Below, piece after piece: positions 13,700 through 21,004 of a DNA stretch of 63,760 nucleotides. The notes under the pieces were generated by a model that had not been told where the DNA came from, ran no database searches, and saw nothing but the letters and a program-made list of their open reading frames with translations. The stretch comes from a virus. The translations under genes were made by a program, and so were the position numbers. The stretch's first letter is position 1. Every line of letters begins with the position of its first letter. Location of the stretch: positions 1 to 63,760 of the IMG/VR virus record IMGVR_UViG_3300036791_001402; one strand, 5' to 3'.

Positions 13700-14319
13700 C
13701 GGGTAAATCGGACGAATTTATCATCTCTCTACACATTTATTCCAACTATTTTCGACCATCCTAGTGTTGATTCGATTGCATTTATCCATAGCACGTGCGC
13801 CTGGTAAACGCGTTTTCAAAAATGCGACAGCTCTGTCGCTTTTTCAAACGTGGGAACCACTTCGTTTTTCGTTTTTCGGAATGCCATAGACGGCGAAAAT
13901 CTAGACCGCTAATTATGCTCAATCCGACCGGTCGCCCGGTCGCAGATCTGAGGGCGATCTGAGGTCTCAAAATTCGGTTTAGCAGCCTTTTGGATTGTCG
14001 CCCGGAAGGTCGATTGTCGAGTCGTTTGCGCCTAATCCGTAGAATTGGCGCGGACACTGTAAATACGGGGGAATCTGAGGGCGACGACAGGTCGGGGAAT
14101 ACTTGGAAAGAGGTTCCCATGGGGGCGACCTGTCGTTTTCGGGGGCTTGGGTTTGGTTTGGCGCGGGATTCTTTGTCCGCGACCCGCCGGCCGCTCGTCG
14201 ACGGCGACGCCTTCAGCCTTTCGATCCGCGAAAAACAAAAAAATAAAAAATGGGAAAGGTTAAAAAGCGGGAGTATAGTTTGTTTCCATGAATTGGGAAC
14301 CATAAAAGGGAAGCAATAA
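13700..14319. other. Divergent noncoding control region
   Basis: No convincing gene is seen in these 620 bases between the minus-strand operon and the plus-strand block. The stretch holds a dyad GCGACAG-CT-CTGTCGC (13824-13839) with T5 runs on both sides. It has a tandem CCGGTCGC pair (around 13928-13943), two 12-bp copies of ATCTGAGGGCGA (13946-13957, 14073-14084), a long stem-loop at 14084-14136, an A-rich tract at 14231-14250, and a TATAGT at 14274-14279. It probably holds promoters, operators and terminators. Confidence 0.6.
14084..14136. repeat. Long stem-loop in the control region
   Basis: ACGACAGGTCG (14084-14094) pairs with CGACCTGTCGT (14126-14136). Inside the loop GGGAA pairs with TTCCC. 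TTTTC follows on the plus strand. It may be a terminator, an attenuator or a protein-binding cruciform. Confidence 0.6.
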
Positions 14320-14763
14320 ATGGGAAACCTGAAAATGGACACCATGAAGATTTTGCGTTGCAAGCGATGTGGACGGGAGTGGTGTTCGCGGCGGGAGCAT
14401 CCGGTTCGGTGCGGGGTATGCCGGTCGCCTTACTGGGATCGGGAGAGGAGGGGGAATGGAAGTGGATCTGAAGTTATTGAGCGCGGGGTTGGTGGAGTGG
14501 CGGGAGCAGTTGCGGACGGAGGTGGGGACGGAGTTGCGGTGTCCGTTTTGCAAGAGGCCGAGGGTGCGAAGGAGCGATTACATTCGGTGCAATCCGTGTG
14601 CGACGAACTGGCTGGACGAGGAGCGGGGGTTGCGGGATTATCTAAATCGCGACCCGGGGGCGGCAAGGGCGGAGGGGCGGCGAGGTGCGATAAGCCTGGT
14701 CACAGCGGATTCCAGCGGACGGACGGGTGGTGGTGCAACCAGTGCGGGGTGATGTACCGGTGA
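14320..14763 (+). CDS. Zinc-ribbon protein with a second ribbon at its C-terminus
   Basis: The 147-codon frame starts at ATG 14320 behind AAGGGAAG. Residues 12-40 form a clear zinc ribbon (CKRCGREWC, CGVCRSPYW) of a type usually seen as a 50-60 residue phage protein. Residues 50-118 are Gly/Ala-rich and overlap another gene in a second frame. The last residues (TDGWWCNQCGVMYR) look like another zinc ribbon. It may be one long protein, or two short ones joined by a chance open frame; the terminal parts are the best supported. Confidence 0.6.
   Translation: MGNLKMDTMKILRCKRCGREWCSRREHPVRCGVCRSPYWDRERRGNGSGSEVIERGVGGVAGAVADGGGDGVAVSVLQEAEGAKERLHSVQSVCDELAGRGAGVAGLSKSRPGGGKGGGAARCDKPGHSGFQRTDGWWCNQCGVMYR
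14456..14752 (+). CDS. Zinc-ribbon protein nested in another frame
   Basis: ATG 14456 has GAGAGGAGGGGGA in front. The 98-residue product has RCPFCKRPRVRRSDYIRCNPC, a four-cysteine zinc ribbon (about residues 25-46), then a helical acidic segment. It lies wholly within the previous frame, so both cannot be under normal constraint over their full lengths. The central part of this frame looks more protein-like than the overlapping one. Confidence 0.65.
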   Translation: MEVDLKLLSAGLVEWREQLRTEVGTELRCPFCKRPRVRRSDYIRCNPCATNWLDEERGLRDYLNRDPGAARAEGRRGAISLVTADSSGRTGGGATSAG

Positions 14764-14843
14764 GGGTGGTTTATCAAAATGAGAAAGGTTGACATGCTGG
14801 GAGGCGGGGCGTGGGATAGTGGGCAGGAAATGGAGGTGGAGTT

Positions 14844-15203
14844 ATGAAGTTGACGGAGGATGAGTGCCGGTATGTGTATCGGGCGGGGTTGGGGCGGGTA
14901 CGGACGGAGGGAGAGGACTACGACGTGGTGGTGGGTAGGTGTTATGTGGAAGCGGCGGCGCGGTTGGTGTTGAGTCCGGCGGGGGTGGAGGAGTTATCGG
15001 GGGCGGACGGGGCGATGTGTGCGTTGGAGTTGGTGAACTGGTTTTTGTTACGGAGGCTGGAGGGGGTGTTGAGGAGGGACGATCCGAGGGAAGCGGTAGT
15101 GGCGAGGTTGTTGGACGAGATGGGGGTGGAGAAGGAATCGGAGTTGCGGGACGCGGTGGTGGTGAAGGGGTTTCTGGCGGAGTTGGATGCGGTGACGAAG
15201 TGA
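14844..15203 (+). CDS. Hypothetical helical protein
   Basis: This 119-residue, mostly helical protein has an acidic N-terminus (MKLTEDECRYVYRAGLGRVR). A 22-codon frame at 14779-14847 ends in an ATGA overlap with its start and may couple translation. The coding strand here is very G-rich, like the whole 14.3-18.4 kb stretch. Function unknown. Confidence 0.7.
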   Translation: MKLTEDECRYVYRAGLGRVRTEGEDYDVVVGRCYVEAAARLVLSPAGVEELSGADGAMCALELVNWFLLRRLEGVLRRDDPREAVVARLLDEMGVEKESELRDAVVVKGFLAELDAVTK

Positions 15204-15514
15204 ATTGCGGAAACCAGAGTTGCGGGGCGGAGCTGGACGCGGATCACACGGTGCTGGTCACGACGACGCATGCGCGGCATTTCTGTTCAGTGGAATGCCT
15301 GACAGCAAGCCACGACGGCCATGTGGCGGGATTGGTGGATCCGGGTTTCAAGGAGTTGGTACAGAGGGCTATTTGCAAGCTGAACCGGGAGCAGGACCGG
15401 GATCCGAACTGCATGTGGCATGAGATTGAAGTGGCGCTGCGTGAATGTGGGGAGCAGTACGGGTGCGATCAGGAAGCACGCTGGGAACGGGATGCGGTGC
15501 CGGGGGCGGGGTGA
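15200..15514 (+). CDS. Zinc-binding small protein, GTG start
   Basis: The GTG at 15200 overlaps the preceding TGA. The 104-residue product opens with CGNQSC and has CSVEC near residue 30, a probable zinc site. A helical half (FKELVQRAICKLNREQDRD) follows. Function unknown. Confidence 0.7.
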   Translation: MNCGNQSCGAELDADHTVLVTTTHARHFCSVECLTASHDGHVAGLVDPGFKELVQRAICKLNREQDRDPNCMWHEIEVALRECGEQYGCDQEARWERDAVPGAG

Positions 15515-15518
15515 AGCG

Positions 15519-15854
15519 ATGCGGTGTTTAACACAGGCGGCGAAGGCATTGTTTGACGGGGCGGGTTACGAGCCGGAGCGGGACAATGTGCGCTTGCTGT
15601 CGCAGCACGAGCGGGTGCGGGATCTGATGCTGGACGGGGAGTGGCGGGGCTTGGAGGAGATCGCGGGATTGACGGGAGACCCGGCGGCCAGCGTGAGCGC
15701 ACAGCTCAGGCATCTGCGGAAGGCGAGGTTTGGGGGGTACGTGGTGACGCGGAGGTACAGGGGCGAGGGGTTGTACGAGTACCAGGTGAGGAAGCCCGAT
15801 CCGGTGGACTCGGGGATGGGGTGGTTGTTTGCGGACATGGAGAAGGAGGGGTGA
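15519..15854 (+). CDS. Winged-helix DNA-binding protein
   Basis: The start at 15519 (MRCLTQAAKALFDGAGYEP) follows GGGGCGGGGTGA. Residues 30-95 read as a winged helix: RVRDLMLDGEWRGLEEIAGL, then a recognition helix PAASVSAQLRHLRKARFG and a wing YVVTRRYRGEGLYEYQV. Phage proteins of this form resemble MarR/ArsR-type domains and may regulate transcription or recombination. It is coupled to the next gene by TGATG. Confidence 0.75.
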   Translation: MRCLTQAAKALFDGAGYEPERDNVRLLSQHERVRDLMLDGEWRGLEEIAGLTGDPAASVSAQLRHLRKARFGGYVVTRRYRGEGLYEYQVRKPDPVDSGMGWLFADMEKEG

Positions 15855-16030
15855 TGGCGAACTGGATTGGCAAGGCGACGGCGGAGATGAGGCGCAAGGG
15901 GACGGAGGGAAGTTTCGGGAAGGCGACGGCGAAGAAGATCAAGCGGGGGTTGAAGGAAGGCGGGAAGCGGGCCAAGAAGGCGGGGTTCGCGAAGGCCATG
16001 AAGACCATCGCGGCTAACCGGAAGGGGTGA
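15854..16030 (+). CDS. Small highly basic protein
   Basis: This 58-residue protein is about one-third Lys/Arg (KKIKRGLKEGGKRAKKAGFA). It begins in an overlap with the previous stop. It may bind DNA or RNA. No family recognised. Confidence 0.65.
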   Translation: MANWIGKATAEMRRKGTEGSFGKATAKKIKRGLKEGGKRAKKAGFAKAMKTIAANRKG

Positions 16031-16031
16031 G

Positions 16032-16220
16032 TTGAACGAATCAACAAAAACTGTAGTAGTAAATCGGGGTCTGCGTCCGGGGGTGGATGCATGCCGGTTT
16101 TGTGGCGGTTTACATTTCGGCAGCGGGTTGGTGTGTCCATACATTTGCGGCAAATGTTTCAAAGATATCAGGCAAGAATCTGAGGATCCCTGCCTATGCG
16201 GACAGGAAGGATTGAAGTGA
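16032..16220 (+). CDS. Zinc-finger small protein, TTG start
   Basis: The 62-codon frame from TTG 16032 has CRFCGGLHFGSG, CPYICGKC and a late CLC, a cysteine arrangement for two zinc knuckles. It ends in an overlap with the next GTG. Function unknown. Confidence 0.65.
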   Translation: MNESTKTVVVNRGLRPGVDACRFCGGLHFGSGLVCPYICGKCFKDIRQESEDPCLCGQEGLK

Positions 16221-16681
16221 TCGAGATTGAGAAGAGCATTACGGCGGACACTCGGTCCTGCGATTACAGCAAGGTGACCAAGGACCAGCTACACCAGAGC
16301 AGCGTCCAGCACATTAACGATGTCAGGAAGGCTCTGGGCTTTTTTTGCGAACAACTCCACCTCGCCAGTCTGCGGCACGACTACGACAAGCTGACGGAGA
16401 TTGACTGGTTCCACGCCGACTTTGTGACCGGGTTCAAGGAGACGGGGTGGTGGGACAACCACCGCAAGGTGAACCGCCACCACTTGCTCGAGGCGGACGG
16501 AGTGCCGGAGGACGTGAACCTCGTGGACGTGCTGGACATGATCGCCGACTGCGTGATGGCGGGGATGGGGCGCACGGGGACGGTGTACGCGCTGAACATC
16601 GAGCCGGAAGTGCTGATGAGGGCGTTCAGGAACACGGTGGAGTTGCTGAAGGCGCAGGTTCGGGTGAAGGACGAGGCGTGA
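16217..16681 (+). CDS. DUF5662-like protein, HD-like
   Basis: The GTG at 16217 overlaps the upstream stop. The 154-residue product has HINDVRKALGFFCEQL, RHDYDKLTE and VNRHHLLE followed by DVLDMIADCVMAG. This His-Asp pattern is typical of the DUF5662 group of phage proteins. The arrangement resembles an HD phosphohydrolase site, but the activity is not established. Confidence 0.75.
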   Translation: MIEIEKSITADTRSCDYSKVTKDQLHQSSVQHINDVRKALGFFCEQLHLASLRHDYDKLTEIDWFHADFVTGFKETGWWDNHRKVNRHHLLEADGVPEDVNLVDVLDMIADCVMAGMGRTGTVYALNIEPEVLMRAFRNTVELLKAQVRVKDEA

Positions 16682-16800
16682 TGACCTGGCTGGTCGCATT
16701 GGCGGGATGGCTGGCGCTGGGCGGAGTGGAGGCGTGGGTCATCTGCTGGTGGGAAGAGCGGAGGCGGAGATGGACCGGGAATGGTTCAGGCAGAGGATAA
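16681..16800 (+). CDS. Tiny membrane protein
   Basis: A 39-residue frame starts in an overlap with the previous stop. It has one hydrophobic segment (LVALAGWLALGGVEAWVICW) and an Arg-rich end. It is small but the coupling supports it. Confidence 0.5.
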   Translation: MTWLVALAGWLALGGVEAWVICWWEERRRRWTGNGSGRG

Positions 16801-16976
16801 GGCGGGAGCTGGCGCTGCGGCATCTGGTGGACCACAACCTGCGGGTGCTGAGGCGGGGCTACACGGCAAGGGACTGCACGGATGCGGTGGCGGAGGCCAT
16901 CTGGCGGCTGGTTGAAGAACAGGCCAGGGAGCGCGGGGCGGGGACGGAGAACGAGGGTGTACCGCTGCAGCACTGA
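16770..16976 (+). CDS. Small helical basic protein
   Basis: This 68-residue frame (MDREWFRQRIRRELALRHLV) has GGAGGCGG upstream and overlaps the previous gene by 31 nt. Largely helical and basic. Function unknown. Confidence 0.6.
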   Translation: MDREWFRQRIRRELALRHLVDHNLRVLRRGYTARDCTDAVAEAIWRLVEEQARERGAGTENEGVPLQH

Positions 16977-17040
16977 AGATATCGGGGTGCCGGACGGTGT
17001 GCGTTGGAACGGCGCCGTCCGGGTTTTTTCGGGGAGCGGG

Positions 17041-18459
17041 ATGGCGGCTTACTACAACGAGAACGATGGGGCCAAGGCGGCGTGGCTCAGGGAACTGGTG
17101 AAGGCGGGACTGATCGCGGCGGGAGACGTGGACGAGAGAGGGATCGAGGATGTCCGAGCAGATGAGCTTGTGGGATACCGGCAGTGCCACTTCTTCGCCG
17201 GGGTCGGAGTCTGGAGCTACGCTCTCCGGTGTGCGGGGTGGGAAGACGAAAGGGAAGTCTGGACGGGATCGTGTCCCTGCCCGAGCTTCAGTGCCGCCGG
17301 AAAAGGCCGAGGGTTTGGAGACCCTCGTCACCTCTGGCCTCATTGGGCGCGACTCATCGGGGAGCGTAAGCCTCCAGTGCTCTTTGGAGAGATGGTTAAT
17401 GCCGCGATTGGACATGGCTGGTTCGACCTTGTTCAAACTGACCTGGAAGCACAGGAATACGCCGTTGGGAAGGCGGTATTTGGCGCATGTGGCGTCGGCG
17501 CACCGCACATCAGGATGCGGCTCTACTTCGTGGGCGAGTGCATGGCCCAGTCCCAATCGTGGGGACGACAACAACAGTCGCATCCCGCTGGAGAATATTC
17601 AGGCCTATTCGGAGCGCAGATTGTCGCGGGAGAACGCCTGCAGCCAACTGGCGGACACCGCCCAGGCGCTGGCGGCGTGGCCCACATGCGCGGCCTCAGA
17701 CGGCAACGGGGGGAAGGGGCCGCGTCACGGGATGAGTCCGACGGGACAGATGCCGGACGGCACGAAAGCGACGGTAGACCTGTCGGCGGCAGCGAAGATG
17801 CTGGCCGCATGGCCCACGCCCAACGCGATGGAGGGAGGGCAGACCTCGCGGAGCGGGGAGAGGAAGGACGAAGTGCTGATGGGCGGCATGGCGAGACTGG
17901 CGTCGTGGCGCACCCCGGACAGAACGGATTCCGACCGCGGCGTTCATCCTCACCCCGACGCTCAGGCGGGAAGCCATTCGCTGGTAACGGAGTCGGGGCT
18001 GGCGTCGTGGTCCAGCCCCAGCGCGAGGGACTGGAAAGATACTCCGGGGATGGCGACCACGGGGACCGATCCCGACGGGACGGAGCGGGAGAGGCTGGAC
18101 CAGTTGCCGCGTCAGGCGCATCTGAGCGGGTGGCCCACGCCCATGGCGGGGAGTCCGGCGACGGAGGAATACAACGAAGCGGGGAACAACGATTCCAGCC
18201 GCAGAACGCAAGCGTTGGTAATGGAAGTGGACGGCCCGGTGCGGTTAACGGCTTCTGGCGAGATGCTGACTGGCTCCGCTGCCGGGATGGACGGTGGCGG
18301 CCAGCTCGACCCGGCACATTCCCGCTGGTTGCAGGGACTGCCGCCCGAGTGGTGCGACTGCGGGGTTACGGCGATGCGCTCTGCGCGCCGGCCGCGCAAG
18401 CCTTCATCGAAAGCTACATCGACGCCTGTCAGGAAAGGGAAGTGAACGATGGCGTATGA
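17041..18459 (+). CDS. DNA cytosine-5 methyltransferase
   Basis: The start [19 protein letters not shown] is the usual opening of this phage group. Motif I is [14 protein letters not shown] (residues 49-62). Motif IV is GSCPCPSFS with catalytic Cys80. A motif-VI-like FGEMVN lies at 115-120 and motif [17 protein letters not shown] at 153-165. The conserved end [18 protein letters not shown] gives motif X. Residues 170-410 are low-complexity Gly/Arg/Asp/His and correspond to the target-recognition position. A second long gene occupies that same DNA in the +1 frame. It probably protects phage DNA from restriction. No partner nuclease is seen next to it. Confidence 0.9.
   Translation: MAAYYNENDGAKAAWLRELVKAGLIAAGDVDERGIEDVRADELVGYRQCHFFAGVGVWSYALRCAGWEDEREVWTGSCPCPSFSAAGKGRGFGDPRHLWPHWARLIGERKPPVLFGEMVNAAIGHGWFDLVQTDLEAQEYAVGKAVFGACGVGAPHIRMRLYFVGECMAQSQSWGRQQQSHPAGEYSGLFGAQIVAGERLQPTGGHRPGAGGVAHMRGLRRQRGEGAASRDESDGTDAGRHESDGRPVGGSEDAGRMAHAQRDGGRADLAERGEEGRSADGRHGETGVVAHPGQNGFRPRRSSSPRRSGGKPFAGNGVGAGVVVQPQREGLERYSGDGDHGDRSRRDGAGEAGPVAASGASERVAHAHGGESGDGGIQRSGEQRFQPQNASVGNGSGRPGAVNGFWRDADWLRCRDGRWRPARPGTFPLVAGTAARVVRLRGYGDALCAPAAQAFIESYIDACQEREVNDGV
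17150..18445 (+). CDS. Nested overlapping gene in the +1 frame: WPTP-repeat phage protein
   Basis: A 431-codon frame lies wholly inside the methyltransferase gene. Its product starts [20 protein letters not shown]. It has [18 protein letters not shown] near residue 90 and then repeated units of the form [11 protein letters not shown] ([43 protein letters not shown]). It closes with [20 protein letters not shown] recognise this as a recurring phage family, and other members also lie across cytosine methyltransferase genes. The repeats and unbroken length argue for real dual coding. Function unknown. Confidence 0.75.
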   Translation: MSEQMSLWDTGSATSSPGSESGATLSGVRGGKTKGKSGRDRVPARASVPPEKAEGLETLVTSGLIGRDSSGSVSLQCSLERWLMPRLDMAGSTLFKLTWKHRNTPLGRRYLAHVASAHRTSGCGSTSWASAWPSPNRGDDNNSRIPLENIQAYSERRLSRENACSQLADTAQALAAWPTCAASDGNGGKGPRHGMSPTGQMPDGTKATVDLSAAAKMLAAWPTPNAMEGGQTSRSGERKDEVLMGGMARLASWRTPDRTDSDRGVHPHPDAQAGSHSLVTESGLASWSSPSARDWKDTPGMATTGTDPDGTERERLDQLPRQAHLSGWPTPMAGSPATEEYNEAGNNDSSRRTQALVMEVDGPVRLTASGEMLTGSAAGMDGGGQLDPAHSRWLQGLPPEWCDCGVTAMRSARRPRKPSSKATSTPVRKGK

Positions 18460-18886
18460 ACGCACTGAGGTGCCGGTCACCAAGTCCCAGGAAGGCATTC
18501 GCAGACTGATCATGAGCCACAAGGGGCAGAAGATCGCTTTCATCACCGAGCCTTCCAGCGAGGGCTTCGCGGCCATGGTGGAGATTGACGGGGTGCCTTA
18601 CCAGATCAAGATCTCCGGCCTCTGCCGCTCTCCGGGGAGAAACATGAGCCGGACTCGGGCGGAGAACTTCAAAGTGGCGGAGGAGCGAAGGATATGGCGG
18701 GTGCTTTTCTACCATCTCAAGAGCGTTTTTGAGGCGTCGGATTCGGGAGTGCTGGAGTTCCGCGAGATCATGCTGCCCTACATCGTGACCTCGAGCGGGA
18801 AAATGATCGCCCAGGAGATCCTGCCCCGCATTCAGGAAGCCATTGAGCAAAATCCGGCGCGATTGCTGACAGGGGTTGGAGGATGA
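18449..18886 (+). CDS. Hypothetical protein
   Basis: This 145-residue alpha/beta protein ([20 protein letters not shown]) overlaps the end of the methyltransferase. A beta-rich N-terminal half (KIAFITEPSSEGFAAMVEID) and helical C-terminal half are visible. Its length and context are those of a common phage hypothetical. Function unknown. Confidence 0.72.
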   Translation: MAYERTEVPVTKSQEGIRRLIMSHKGQKIAFITEPSSEGFAAMVEIDGVPYQIKISGLCRSPGRNMSRTRAENFKVAEERRIWRVLFYHLKSVFEASDSGVLEFREIMLPYIVTSSGKMIAQEILPRIQEAIEQNPARLLTGVGG

Positions 18887-19101
18887 GGAAGAAGGTTAAG
18901 AAAGTCGATCATGGTGCCCACTGGCGCAGTTTCAGGGAGCGCCACAACCTGAGCCAGCAGAGCCTGGCCCTGGCCGCCGGACTGACGGAGAAGACGGTGT
19001 GGAACGTGGAGACCGGAAAACACGCCCCGTCGTACATCACGAAGGCGCGATTCGCCGCTCTCGAAGAACGCTATCGAAAGGAAAAACGGCATGGAGTCTG
19101 A
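18883..19101 (+). CDS. Cro/C1-type helix-turn-helix regulator
   Basis: This 72-residue protein has an XRE-type HTH (WRSFRERHNLSQQSLALAAG then TEKTVWNVETGKHAPS). It overlaps both neighbours, so it is co-transcribed with the early part of the structural block. It may be a Cro-like or late-gene regulator. No dimerisation domain is present. Confidence 0.85.
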   Translation: MRKKVKKVDHGAHWRSFRERHNLSQQSLALAAGLTEKTVWNVETGKHAPSYITKARFAALEERYRKEKRHGV

Positions 19102-19477
19102 ACGCGAGTCGGTACGCTTCCTCGAGGATGGGGAAATCAAGGAAGGCATCTGCCAGAAGGTCGCTGAGGCATTGATGGCGGAGTTGAACAAGACCTGCAA
19201 CCTGCACGGGCGGTCCTACGCCAAGTTCCGCGGTCGTGTGAAGGTCGAGTTGGAACTGGATGATCTGCAGACGGTGACGGTGGAGCGGCGGACGGTGGAG
19301 ATCAATCCCGGGGAGGCGTTTGACGGGCAGCCGGTAGCGGTCGCGGCGGAGGTGGTGATCGAGGAAATGCCACCCAACCAGTTCCGCATGGAGACCGACC
19401 AGCCGATCCTGATGAAGACCGTCGAGGACGGCAGGACGGTGGAGAAAAAGGTAAAGTATAAGGCGGCGAAGCGATGA
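19091..19477 (+). CDS. Hypothetical protein
   Basis: This 128-residue protein (MESERESVRFLEDGEIKEGI) has a helical start and a beta-rich remainder (GRVKVELELDDLQTVTVERR). It overlaps the HTH gene and the next gene. Such proteins are common in phages near the terminase. Function unknown. Confidence 0.7.
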   Translation: MESERESVRFLEDGEIKEGICQKVAEALMAELNKTCNLHGRSYAKFRGRVKVELELDDLQTVTVERRTVEINPGEAFDGQPVAVAAEVVIEEMPPNQFRMETDQPILMKTVEDGRTVEKKVKYKAAKR

Positions 19478-19788
19478 AGGTCAGGAAAAAGCCGTTGATC
19501 GTGGATGCGGTGCAGTTGACGTGGAGCAACTGGGACGAGATCTGTCGCTTCGTGCCGAAGCCTTGGTTTGTGCGCGGGGTGTGGCTGGACAAGGATGGCA
19601 ACCCGCTGCCTGAGGATCAATGGCATTTTGGCGAGAACAACGACGATCTGGGTCTGATCATCCAGACGCTGGAGACTAACGAGTTTCTGGCGCGGGGGAA
19701 CGACTGGATCATCCGCGGCGTGAAGGGCGAGTTCTATCCGTGCAAGCCGGATGTGTTCGCGGAGAGTTACGAGGTGCTGGCTAACTGA
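19474..19788 (+). CDS. Conserved phage protein, PGDYG-like
   Basis: This 104-residue protein shows the pattern of a very widespread phage family: KVRKKPLIVDAVQLTW at the start, then LGLIIQTLETNEFLARGNDW, IIRGVKGEFYPCKPDVF and YEVL. It is a small beta-rich domain of unknown role, often encoded near DNA-metabolism or packaging genes as here. Confidence 0.8.
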   Translation: MKVRKKPLIVDAVQLTWSNWDEICRFVPKPWFVRGVWLDKDGNPLPEDQWHFGENNDDLGLIIQTLETNEFLARGNDWIIRGVKGEFYPCKPDVFAESYEVLAN

Positions 19789-19976
19789 TGCCGGAACATT
19801 ATCCAAAAGCCACGGTGGAGGTGAAGGTATGGTGCAACGTGTGCCACAGGGAGACCATGCATCGGGTGAACAACGGGCGCCGGGGTTCCTGCCTGGAGTG
19901 TATCGGGAAGCGGGAGCGGGAGATCAAGGAACGCAGGGCGAAGCCGCCCTTGCCGGTGCAGCAGAAGCTGTTTTGA
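19788..19976 (+). CDS. Small zinc-ribbon protein
   Basis: This 62-residue protein has WCNVCHRETMHRVNNGRRGS and CLEC, a compact zinc ribbon typical of phage small proteins. A basic helical tail follows. Its start follows the previous stop by an overlap. Function unknown. Confidence 0.72.
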   Translation: MPEHYPKATVEVKVWCNVCHRETMHRVNNGRRGSCLECIGKREREIKERRAKPPLPVQQKLF

Positions 19977-20137
19977 TACGCACGTTTTGTTATAACCCGG
20001 ACAGGACGGTGACCTGTCTGCGCTGCGGAAGCACCTCCCGTTTCTCTTTCGCGGTCTACTACTGTCCGCACTGCCATTGCTCCCATGACAAGAAGCTGAT
20101 CGAGGTGTTTCGGGTGCGTGTGCGAGGCGCGGCATGA
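19973..20137 (+). CDS. Small zinc-ribbon protein, TTG start
   Basis: A 54-codon frame from TTG 19973 overlaps the previous TGA and the next ATG. The product has CLRCGSTSRFSFAVYYCPHC, a four-cysteine zinc ribbon. It fills the gap between two coupled genes. Function unknown. Confidence 0.65.
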   Translation: MIRTFCYNPDRTVTCLRCGSTSRFSFAVYYCPHCHCSHDKKLIEVFRVRVRGAA

Positions 20138-20355
20138 AGGGCGAGGACGAGCGCAAGGTGATCGCGGCGGTCCAGTCAATCGCTTACTCGCTCAAACAAC
20201 TGGTCAAGATTACCCAGAAGCAGTTCGATCTGGAACATCCGCCGGAACAGGAACAAAAAGATGCCGAAGTCTACAAAGCCGGAGAAGGCGAAACGGAAGC
20301 TGGCGATAGTGCCCAGGGGCGATTCGAGCGCCTCTACCGCGAAACCCAGGAATAA
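20134..20355 (+). CDS. Small helical protein upstream of terminase
   Basis: This 73-residue protein (MKGEDERKVIAAVQSIAYSL) is helical with an acidic end. It overlaps the next gene by 95 nt in a different frame. Function unknown. Confidence 0.6.
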   Translation: MKGEDERKVIAAVQSIAYSLKQLVKITQKQFDLEHPPEQEQKDAEVYKAGEGETEAGDSAQGRFERLYRETQE

Positions 20356-21004
20356 GCTGCCAGGCAAGCTCGACCTTTCTCGGCGGGGCGCGGCCCTGCG
20401 CCGGTTATGGCCTTCAAGGCCTCTAGACGTAACGGAGAAGGAGCTGGAACTGGTGCCGGTGGTCACCGACATCATCCGCGGCGCGATGGGCAGCATGCGG
20501 AAGGCGATTCAGGTGCTGCGCTTCTCTGCCGATCCGGCGGTTGTCTCGTTTTTCGAGACCTACGACACCATTCCTCAGGGAGATCGCGAATACCTGCCCA
20601 TCGAGGCCATAGCGTTTAAGGCCTCTGTAAGCCCCGTGGCGCTCCTCGGAGCCATCCTGCTGGCCTCGAAGACCGTCCGGGGGCAGCAGAGCGCCCTGAT
20701 GGCCATTAACGCCCATCCGGCGCTGCTTAAAAAGACCATCAAATACGCCGGAATGCCGGAAGGGAGCAAAGACCGGCAAATGCTCCACCAGGCGGTCGGC
20801 TTCCTGCCCTCGCCTCATCAGGGCGGGGTGAACATGAATGTGAACCTGCTGGGGCCGCCGCAATATCCGCAGGGCATAGCAGCCCCGGAGGCCGCGCCGG
20901 TCACGGAAGAGGAAATCAGCTTCGAGTCTCTGTTCCCCAGCGTGAAGCTGAACCTCGAGGAGTGGTCGGAGGACCGGCAGCGACTGCTAGCGGACAAGAC
21001 CTGA
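20261..21004 (+). CDS. Putative terminase small subunit
   Basis: This 247-residue protein ends in an overlap with the large terminase start. It has a basic N-terminus (KSTKPEKAKRKLAIVPRG), a helical core with a possible helix-turn-helix (LPIEAIAFKASVSPVALLGA), and an acidic C-terminal segment (TEEEISFESLFPSV) that could contact the large subunit. The assignment rests mainly on position. Confidence 0.6.
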   Translation: MPKSTKPEKAKRKLAIVPRGDSSASTAKPRNKLPGKLDLSRRGAALRRLWPSRPLDVTEKELELVPVVTDIIRGAMGSMRKAIQVLRFSADPAVVSFFETYDTIPQGDREYLPIEAIAFKASVSPVALLGAILLASKTVRGQQSALMAINAHPALLKKTIKYAGMPEGSKDRQMLHQAVGFLPSPHQGGVNMNVNLLGPPQYPQGIAAPEAAPVTEEEISFESLFPSVKLNLEEWSEDRQRLLADKT

